From positions 2,356,001 to 2,420,000 of the forward strand of contig CM065649.1 of assembly GCA_033220425.1 (NCBI GenBank): a stretch of 64,000 bases of DNA, read 5' to 3'. The translations under genes and the position numbers were made by a program. The notes beneath the pieces are model-generated. The model saw nothing but the letters and a program-made list of their open reading frames with translations, ran no database searches and was not told the DNA's origin. Source of the stretch: Lepraria neglecta (Eukaryota > Ascomycota > Lecanoromycetes > Lecanorales > Stereocaulaceae). Below, piece after piece: positions 55,885 to 64,000 of this stretch (position 1 is the first letter of the stretch; every line of letters starts with the position of its first letter).

Positions 55885-56145
55885 GGCAAAATAGATGTAC
55901 GAATAGGACGCTAGATGCTATTTCCGCTTAGACAAATCAAGTTGTGGTCCACTCAAGAGATTTCTGCAATGCTGATTTTTGTCCATCGATCTGCTCATCA
56001 TAATTGTACTGGAAGTGGTTGATGATGGAGAAGCACCGAAATCGGACCGAGCGGGGCTCGGCGGGCGCTTGTTTCATTCGCCCTAGGTATCATTCACGCT
56101 AGTGTAAACGCGACTTACCGCATTCAAAACAATCGGAGAAAGCAC

Positions 56146-59100
56146 ATGGGAGCCACGACCAAATCCGTGGGAGTCTTCCTTTTTCTTGCTAACATGGCTA
56201 ACATGGAGGACTTAGCTTTCAAGACCCTTACCGCGATCAAGGGAGGAACACCTACCGAGACCAAGCTCAAGCAACTTGCCGAACTCAAGGCTGAGATCAA
56301 ACACCGACACTGTCCTGAGCCTGCTGTGGCACCTCTTTTCGATGTAGTTCGAGCATCGATCTCGACTCCTCTCCTCACCACTGCCGGCTTCTCTATACTG
56401 GTTCATCTCATGAAACGCTTGCAAGTACAAGGAGATAATTCGCTGCTTCAGATTCAGGGTGTTAAGACTTATCCATGTCTACTCGAGCGTCTCGCAGACC
56501 AAAGAGAGCCTGCTCGCAACCGGGCCATTCAAGCACTCACTGAGTTTCATGCGATCTCGGCGCCAGATGTGGAGCAATTTGTACGCGACAAGGCATTGAC
56601 CTGCAGAAGCCCAAAGGCCAAAGAATCTGGCATGCAATGGGTTACTACTGTAAGATGCAGTACCATGGACGTGCCAAGCTTTGCTAATAAGTCCTAGACT
56701 CGCAAAGAAAAAAGCATACCCTTCCGAACCTTTGTGGCCAACATTGTCGACTGCCTAGAAGACGCGGACGGCAGCGTTCGCTCAACAGCCCAAGCTACAC
56801 TCGTCGAACTGTTCCAGTAAGCCCGGTATCAGTCGCGCCGCATTCTGTTCGTCCCTGACCAAATTTTATTTAGGAATGCTGGGCCACGGGGAATGAACGA
56901 CCTTCAAAAGCATCTTCAACAGCGCAATGTCAGGAAGACAATAGTCGAGCATATCCTCTCGCAACTTGGTATTGGCGCCTCGTCTGAGGTCGAGGCTCCT
57001 ACGCCAGTGCGGACGCATGATAGCGAAACATCAAAACAGACCCAAAGTTTCAATGGCAGCACGGCAAACGACCCACCGCTAGATGCTCCACCAATGTCAG
57101 TATCAGAGCAAGAAGCCGTACAATTGGACCCTGTGTACATAGAGAGCTCTAGGGACCTCGAAGACACTTTCCGTGAAATTCAACAGTGGTTCGAAGGCAA
57201 AGAGTCTGAAGGAAATTGGCTACGGCGAGAGAAGAGTATACTGAAGCTGAGAAAGATCACAAAAGGCAACGCGCCTCAGGACTTTACCACACTCTATCTT
57301 TCTTGCATCAAAGGGCTTCTCGATGGCATACTGAAGACGGTCAACTCCTTACGCACAACAGTCTCCACAATTGGATGTCATCTGGTGCAAGACATAGCTA
57401 GAGTTGCAGGATCCGGTCTTGACAACATGGTTGAAATATTACTCCAAAACTTGATCAAGCTTTGTGCAAACACAAAGAAAATTACCGCTGCCAAGGCCAA
57501 TGAGACAGTCTCTGCCATCATGGCTAATGTGTCCTACCATGTCCGGCTTACGCAACATATCTATGTTGCTTGTCAGGACAAAAACGTGCAACCTAGAAGT
57601 TTTGCAACTGGATGGCTCAAAACCATAATTACCAAACATGGTCATCACAAGAGTGTTATCGAGCATGGTGGAGGTCTCGAACTGATCGAAAAGTGCGTCA
57701 AGCTCGGGCTGGCAGATAGAGATAAGGGTGTTCGTGATGGCATGCGGCCGACGTACTGGATGTTCGCTCGCCGTTGGCCTGACAGATCAGAGGTGTACGT
57801 GGTTCTCTATTTTCTTTCATTGGCAGTGGAAAACTAATGCTCTTCAAAGCCTTATGTCCGCTTTGGACAACGTCCAGCAAAAGCTGTTAATCGAAGACTC
57901 TTCCAATCCAAATCCTCAACAAGCAGTGTCCCACACTGCCACAGCAGGAGGCAAGCCGGCGTTCTCGAAGAGCACAAATGCAATGTCCACAAGACCCTCC
58001 ATCAAGGAAACTATTGCAGCACAAAAGAAAGCGAAAGCAGCAGGCTGGAACCTTCCCGAACGCCCCTCTTCCGCTGAACCATCTACCTCTCCGAAGAAAG
58101 CTACTGTACAACCTAGCGCCGGCCGACCAGGTACTGCTATGGCTTCAGCCGCCCGAAACGTCTCTAATGCTTCTGTTGGCACCCTGTCTTCTGCCCCAGT
58201 GCGGCCTCGACGGAGAGCAGACGTGGTAAGGCCAGCTACTGCAGACCCTTACTCTACCAGAAAACCTACGAGAACAGAGACGCCACCAAGAAGTCCTGCA
58301 GTGAGTCCTGTCAAGAGGGTCAAGACACCTGCACGACCTGCAAGCAGTGCGAAGCTTGCCCCAAGGAAGGTCGATAGTCCTGCTAGCAGCAAGGCGAATT
58401 CCCCCAAGAAGAGCGGCATTGCCCAAGGCATAAACCACTTCGATTCCCACAATGTCACCGTACAACCGGAGCCCAGCCCCACGAAAGCTGCAGAAGATTT
58501 CACCATGTTACTTCCTAATTTCAAGGCATCAAAGTCTGATGATCCCAATATGTCACCAGAATTCGTTAACGAAGATCCCTTCATGCCTGGAGGGTCGAAC
58601 GAAATGTCAACATCAGCGAGCCCCAAGAAGATTTCTGGACTGACTGGGCCGACGTCACCGAATAATAGAGGAGGTGGGATCCCGCGATTGAGTCCAACGA
58701 AGTTAGCTGGGGAATTTGGTCGTCTTTCAATCGACGAAAAGGCTCAAAGAATATCTATGAGCCCAAGAGCTATCGGATCAAGGAAGGAGGCCCTGACGCC
58801 GAAGAACTCAGTCGCGCAGGATCAGAAGCCACTCCAGGTCTATGAAGATCCTGTGCGCTTACCTAATAATGGCAGCCCGTACTCTCCCCCTCTCACTCAT
58901 GTAACAAGAGTTCTGGAAGAACTTCCCGTGAATGAGCCCAGCAAGCAGCGGGGAGTTTTCGACCATCAACTTTTGGCAGAGGAGCCCAAATACCTAGATT
59001 ACCACCAAAATTGGCTAGCAATGGAATCCCAAGAACGGCAACTAGCGAGCACCTCAGAGAATACTGAAAACCCCGCCCTTGCACGAAAGATCTTGAATAG

Positions 59101-59815
59101 CGGCATTGATCGAGTCCGAGCGAGAACTTTAGACGTCCACGGCTTCCGAAAGCTTCAGATATTAATTCGGTCCTCAGGAGACTCGATCTGGGAAGGTGGT
59201 TATAAATTTGACGAGCTGCTACTTCCGCTACTCGATTATCTTGAGTCCCCCAATGACGAACCAACGCCACGTTCAGCGAAAGCACAGGATCTAAAGACAC
59301 AAGTCTTGGTTACGGTCCGCTCACTACTGCAACACCAACCCGACTATTTCTCCGGCTACTATCCACGCGCAATTTCCGCCGTTCTCGCTACTCGCAAGCA
59401 ATATACCAGCACGTCCCACATCGTGTGTGGCCTCGAAGACACAGCAGAGGGTATAATCGAAAAGTGTGACCCTGTTAAATGCATCGATGCGGTTCTAGAT
59501 CTTCTCGAGACCGAGCGCAGCGAGGGTGCCGAGACTATGGGTTTGTATGTTCTAGCAGGCTTACTGCACCGCGGTCAAGAAAAAGGATGCAAATTGCAGT
59601 TGAGCAGTCAGCAAGAGGAGCGGTTAGGCCGGATGGGAGCAAGATGTCTCGCAGACACTAACCCAGACATTAGACGTGCTGTCATCGAGTTTGTGCTTGA
59701 ATTACGTGACTCGATGGATCAGGATAGATTCTGGGGACTCGTCGCTGGTGGGCGTGATGATCATAGGAGCCTAATCACTTACTATCTGGCTAGGAAGAGG
59801 GCTACTGTTGAATAA
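56146..59815 (+). CDS. STU1: Microtubule plus-end/spindle protein CLASP (Stu1)
   Basis: Exons 56146-56649, 56698-56816, 56874-57794 and 57850-59815 give 1169 residues; the inner Met codons at 56194 or 56203 (MANMEDLAFK, MEDLAFK) are alternative starts. TOG-type HEAT repeats are seen in the N-terminal part (KLKQLAELKAEIKHRHCPEP, FSILVHLMKRL, YPCLLERLADQREPARNRAI, FRTFVANIVDCLEDADGSVR) and again after the linker (QWFEGKESEGNWLRREKSIL). They are followed by a Ser/Pro/Lys-rich basic linker, typical of microtubule binding, and a C-terminal helical domain (ALARKILNSGIDRVRARTLD, VHGFRKLQILIRSSGDSIWE, EFVLELRDSMDQDRFWGLV). CLASPs stabilise spindle and cytoplasmic microtubules. The third intron uses gtacgt and restores SEVLMSALDN. 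Confidence 0.92.
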
Positions 59816-60291
59816 GAGGAGAAGCACAAGAACCATGCATGCGTTATGGAAACGTTTGGATTGTTTCAGTCCTATGTCGGTTTCAGAGCGACGGTGTTTT
59901 GGTGTACAGAAAAATCGGCATGACAATGTATTAATGTAACAGGCAGCTATAAAATTCCTTCAATTGTATCTCGCCCTGCCACCTCTGCAATCCAACCGAA
60001 TGAGTCAGTGCTGGCCAGTCGTAGTACTCCATGCACATATCCGCGTAGTGCCTAACCCTGCGTAAGACGTTTGTACCACTGTTCTCTTTCTTTAACCCTC
60101 CATCTCATATTACCACAGATAATCTGCAAGCGCTAACCTCCCATCTCAACCTCAAAGCTTTTCAAAACACGGAAGCACATAACCAGATCGTCCACACCTT
60201 CAGATTGCCGCTCCGAGCGTATGTAAGCAAGCCTGCTTTCAGATGCTAATGCTGCTCCGTTAATGTGTGCACCCGACTAAAGATTCCTAGC
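59816..60291. other. Intergenic region, nothing recognised
   Basis: 476 bp downstream of STU1. Confidence 0.4.
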
Positions 60292-60856
60292 ATGGACTTC
60301 GATAACATCTATGCCCAACTCGTTGGCTGCGCTGGGAAGCGCTAGCCGATTGACACCACGTTGAAGGCCCTCAAACTACCAGCAGATGGCTCTCGCCTCT
60401 CGCTCATCCAACTCAAGACCATCGAAGCTGACGCTCACCTTTTCCGCGAGCCGGACCTTATGGCTTTTTGGGGGTCTCAAGGGCCTAGACATGGGAATCC
60501 GCAGATGTTGGAGGTGGGTGGACAGCAGAATGGGAGGTCTGAGGAGGGTGTGGTATTTTTTAAAGAGTGCTGATAGCGCTACCGGGTGAGCAATCCATCC
60601 GAATTGTGGCGTACGAGGCCGAGGAATGCTGAGTTCGAACTTTTGTAGTCTGGCAAATAAGCATTATGGGGGAGCGTATGGCGACGTGTTCCTGGTCAAA
60701 ATGGATCCTTTGGAGTTTGGAGAGGGTGCTATTCCATTGTATGATGACGTGCCGGAGGATTGGGAGCAGAGCGAAGGAATCATGTCGGCTTTGCAGCACT
60801 TCAAGCCGAAATGGAGTCAGGGATTTGGATTTGCGGGGGCAATTGTTGGGGTGTGA
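60292..60856 (+). pseudogene. Broken gene of unknown family
   Basis: ATG at 60292 starts MDFDNIYAQLVGCAGKR, then an in-frame TAG (60343-60345), after which the same frame continues PIDTTLKALKLPADGSRLSL, IQLKTIEADAHLFREPDLMA, FWGSQGPRHGNPQMLEVGGQ and EGVVFFKEC to a TGA at 60571. In a shifted frame from about 60650 the text goes on NKHYGGAYGDVFLVKMDPLE, FGEGAIPLYDDVPEDWEQSE and GIMSALQHFKPKWSQGFGFA to 60856. The two parts look like one protein joined over a frameshift or lost intron. I do not recognise the family. A nonsense codon so near the start points to a pseudogene. Confidence 0.5.
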
Positions 60857-63642
60857 GGTATGCTGGACGAAGCTCAGTGTCTTGATAGACGTTAGAAGTG
60901 GGTACTGCTTGGAAACGATAACCAATGTGACCTCTATTACAGATAAGTTGGGTGAGGGCTGTTTTGTTCGTATCTTTGCAAATGGACAGGTCTCGAGTTT
61001 GGCATTTCTTTGGTAGGCTACCATTTTGGTTGCTGCTGGGTGATAAAGATTGTTTCCATGCATCCGAAGTTCAAACTCGCGGGTGTACTCCTGACACTTC
61101 TGTCCGTAAGGCGGAGGCATCATGACTTTCTGGCCATTCGTGCGTGTGCTTAATCAGTTGTGGTAAAGCTGGAGTGTTCCATCAGCCTCTATCGTCTGCC
61201 TTCTCAAACGAGAATGATGCGGAATGCTGGAACTGCAAGATTTTACACGAAGTCATAGTGTGTCAGGTCAATCTCGATCCGCAAAGAGCTGAGTCACGAT
61301 GACCACTTCAAGGTTCAAGTTTCGCACTCGACCACCTTGATGAATTGAAGGGAATATGGCCAACATTCGTAGGCTCTTCCAATTAGCGAGCGGCCTGAGC
61401 AAGGATTTTGCCTCTCTCACACCCAAGTACTAGCATTTTCTAGAATCTCGGCAGTCTTAATGTTGTAGTTGGTGCGGAGTGGCCCTCACTGCACAGGCAC
61501 TTTCGCCACGCAGAGCTTATTTCGTCCGGTCATCGACAGGTGGACTGAGACCCAGTTGTATTCCCCTGGCAAATTTGCATAGCTACAACTAGTATGCTTG
61601 AAAGCAAGCACTAATTCGGAACTTGCTGATCTTGACACATTATAGATAGACTCTGGGGTAGCAACTCAAAATGCTTTTTCTTAAAAACTCTTTGGAGGAG
61701 CTAGGAAACATGGCTGTCCCGAAACCTAAGACAGACTGGAGAAGTCGAAAGGGAACCGTGTAATATCCAGGCAAAAGAACAAGCTCAATATCCTGTGGAA
61801 TGCTTGCCTGAGAGTTTTCATTCCGCCCAAGACCTTGCGAGAACTATGGAATAGGCGGGGCGAGGTCCGGGCATCCATCTGCGTAAGTTGGCTCTTCTGT
61901 TGGAAGGATTGGCGAGAAAGTCACTAGTACTTGAGGTCTATCAGACATATCATACTCTCTTGTTGGCTATCGCGTAGCCTTATTCTGCCTGACACAAAGC
62001 CTCTGTGTGTCATCAGGCGCGCTTCTACATAGATAAAAGTGCGGCAATCGCATCGTCACCCAAATACCAACATAACTAAGCCTTTTAGGTAATGCTTGCG
62101 GGCTCGATATCAGGATCGTTCGTATTCCTCAGGAAGTTACCGTTGACAAGGAGGTCGAGCTGCATTGTTACTGTGTTGGGGGCTGACGGAGGATTTTCAA
62201 GCCTAGGTAAGGAGGCTGTTTCATAGTGATAGGCAGTGTTTCTCGAAGTGAGAATCAGCGGTAAACCTTGAAACAACTGTTAAATAGGGCGAAGTCGAGA
62301 CACACGGCTTGTTATCGATGAGGCTCAAGGGTGGATGGAGAACCCCTGATATGCCAAGTTGAGTGTGAGCGGGGGGTCGAGATCTGGGCCGGACTCTTTC
62401 GGACCCTCTTTTTACTTTTAGGATTTTAAGGCTATCTTTTCGCTTCGCTGCGCTCCCCACGGGCCAGGTTTCATCATTCAAGCCAGCGTTTAGCTCTTAT
62501 CCCCCTGCAAGGGCACAATCTCTATCAAAAGCCAATAAAAGATGGTTGTTTTTTCCAAGAGAACAGTTCGTATTTCTCCATGACGCCGCTAACCATGTGG
62601 CCGACTTGATGAATTATCAATAGTTTATAGCAACAACCTTGTAAAATTGCGAAGACGTGGCTTGCGCACAGTCGCAATCAAAAGTTGTCATGCATATAAA
62701 GGATCGCCGAGATGAATTGGATGTTCGAAGTGTGTTTCAGACGAGCTGCGCACGTTTGAACCCGGTCGCGGCGGTGAAGAGAACAGCCTGCAGTTGTCGC
62801 CATGGTTCTGTACGAGGTACATAGCTGTCACCCATGTAGTGGCATAAATGCTTGTACCTTAATACGTTGGTCGGAAACTTGGTACTCGTACTTGGGTAGA
62901 CTAGTGAGGCCACTCGTAGCAGTCTAGGTCAGCTCATTCCCGCCTAGCGTAATTATTCGAAAAGCTTCACTGGACTTAGCGATCGTCACAGAACATCACC
63001 TTCTCATTGCCCAATGTTGATGGCCTTCACGAAGTGACGCTCACTTGGCCTGCTCATTGTTGAAGTCCGAGGATACTGATCCTCCTGTCGACTTCCTGAA
63101 ACAGTGCGGAATTAGGTTACCGGGGTAAGCTTCGCCTCTACACCACTCCCGATCTTCACTCATCCACTTACCCTTGCAGCTGAACATCCAAATATTTTCA
63201 CGACCATCCTTCAACTGCACTGATCGGACGAAAGTGTGGGTGGCCCATTGCCTGACTGGACGCTATTCGGAAGCCCTGAGGCTTGATTACTGCGCTGTCT
63301 TGGTCGGAGCTTAGGCTATCCACTCGTTTTTCTCCGCTTGTCTTCGCGGCTATCTCCCTGGTGCCTGTCCTCCATCGCGAATCCATTGCATCGCGTACAT
63401 CATACCGAATCGGCATTCGATTAAGGTTGCCTTACGGCCTGAAAAGCCGGCTCCAACGCCTGGAGCCTGCCAATTCGCAAGGGGAATACATTTTAGTCGG
63501 GTGGATGTGGGCAAGCCTGGCCTATGTGTCTGCGTAGAGGCTAGTGGAGAGGCTTGAAACAACCTATCGATACGCCGGCCCTGACGTCTGCTGTCGACTG
63601 CCACAGTAGACTTGGCTTCTGGCAACCCAGGATCTTATCAGC
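60857..63642. other. 2.8-kb intergenic region upstream of the LIM/RhoGAP gene
   Basis: No gene was recognised. Only short frames occur, for example 62481-62221 and 62276-62085 on the minus strand. The last kilobase probably holds the promoter and long leader of the downstream GAP gene. Confidence 0.4.
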
Positions 63643-64000
63643 ATGGAGTCGTCCGCTGGTTTTCCGGAATCTCCTGTGGAAGCAGACGACATTGCATACC
63701 CGTGCAAAGGCTGCGGAGAGGTATGTCATACGCCGCCACTCTGCCTTTCAGCTGATCCAGCTATGCCGCCCCCTGACTCGAGCTTCAATACTAACGACGT
63801 CAATAATCAACAGATCCTTGAGGAAGGAAAGGCCTTCGAACTTGGTATGTTCTACAACAATAATGGGAATCACTTGTCGAGACCGATATACTGATTGGCT
63901 TCCAGCGGGCAATCGATGGCATATAGACTGCTTTCGTTGCAATACATGCGGCACCATCCTCGACTCCGATGCGAACCTCCTCCTCCTCGGCGACGGGTCG
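63643..64000 (+). CDS. rga1: LIM-domain Rho GTPase-activating protein, N-terminus (partial)
   Basis: Exons 63643-63720, 63814-63844 and 63906 to the window edge. The start MESSAGFPESPVEADDIAYP leads into CKGCGE|ILEEGKAFEL|AGNRWHIDCFRCNTCGTI, the first LIM zinc finger (C-x2-C..H-x2-C-x2-C-x2-C), followed by LDSDANLLLLGDG. This sequence, interrupted by introns of 93 and 61 nt at the same conserved points, is the beginning of the fungal RhoGAPs with N-terminal LIM domains (Rga1/Rga type), which inactivate Cdc42/Rho GTPases and restrict polar growth. The GAP domain itself lies beyond base 64000, so the assignment rests on the LIM part. Confidence 0.82.

Noticed and set aside
62340-62520. Stretch with cgcttcgctgcgctccccacgggcc suspected as a repeat or tRNA-like element
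   Set aside because: No cloverleaf, no A/B box pair and no second copy in the window.

Overview
This window is nuclear DNA from a filamentous ascomycete (Pezizomycotina). Genes are close together on both strands and are cut by short introns of about 45-120 nt with GT(A/G)..AG ends and CTAAC/CTGAC-like branch sites. The recognisable proteins are typical fungal ones (AreB-type GATA factor, Stu1, Srv2/CAP, Rrg7, Mak32, Lsm4, mitochondrial ribosomal proteins). I cannot assign a class. All boundaries come from reading the sequence by eye; splice sites were accepted only when frame and family conservation agreed, and a few may be off by a base.

Layout. 1-2.7 kb holds the decayed end of a patatin-like phospholipase gene (- strand). 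2.9-3.7 kb is rrg7. 4.1-5.65 kb is a HAD-like terpene cyclase relic with two lesions. 6.8-8.8 kb is a nodulin-like MFS transporter, divergent from the Serinc/TMS1 gene (9.1-10.7 kb). 11.2-12.35 kb is an areB-type GATA factor, divergent from PMS1 (13.6-16.9 kb). 17.4-19.3 kb encodes a four-helix membrane protein. 19.5-23.2 kb holds two mitochondrial flavoenzymes, adrenodoxin reductase (ARH1) and L-2-hydroxyglutarate dehydrogenase. 23.5-26.3 kb is gene-poor and carries a decayed ORF split by a 616-bp hAT-type element with a perfect 8-bp target duplication. 27.1-40.5 kb holds two single-pass membrane proteins, LSM4, a PPR protein, NAM9 (uS4m), a La protein and MRPL3 (mL44), so it is rich in RNA and mitochondrial translation functions. 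40.6-45.3 kb is a decay zone with an amidase relic, another broken ORF and a MITE-like hairpin. 45.5-64 kb holds a small mitochondrial-type membrane protein, two related small secreted proteins, MAK32, SRV2/CAP, TEP1 (PTEN), a BSP-family putative metallopeptidase, STU1 (CLASP), a broken unknown gene and the first exons of a LIM-domain RhoGAP that runs off the right edge.

How it fits together. Most intact genes are conserved housekeeping genes (mismatch repair, microtubule and actin control, phosphoinositide signalling, mitochondrial redox and translation, RNA metabolism). Between them lie islands of decay: five or six accessory genes (patatin, terpene cyclase, amidase, unknowns) with stops, frameshifts or transposon insertions. 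I saw no CRISPR array, rRNA or convincing tRNA. I did not find a clearly new multi-gene system. The best leads are the hAT insertion, the terpene-cyclase relic, the secreted-protein pair and the telomere-like repeat in the NAM9/La promoter.
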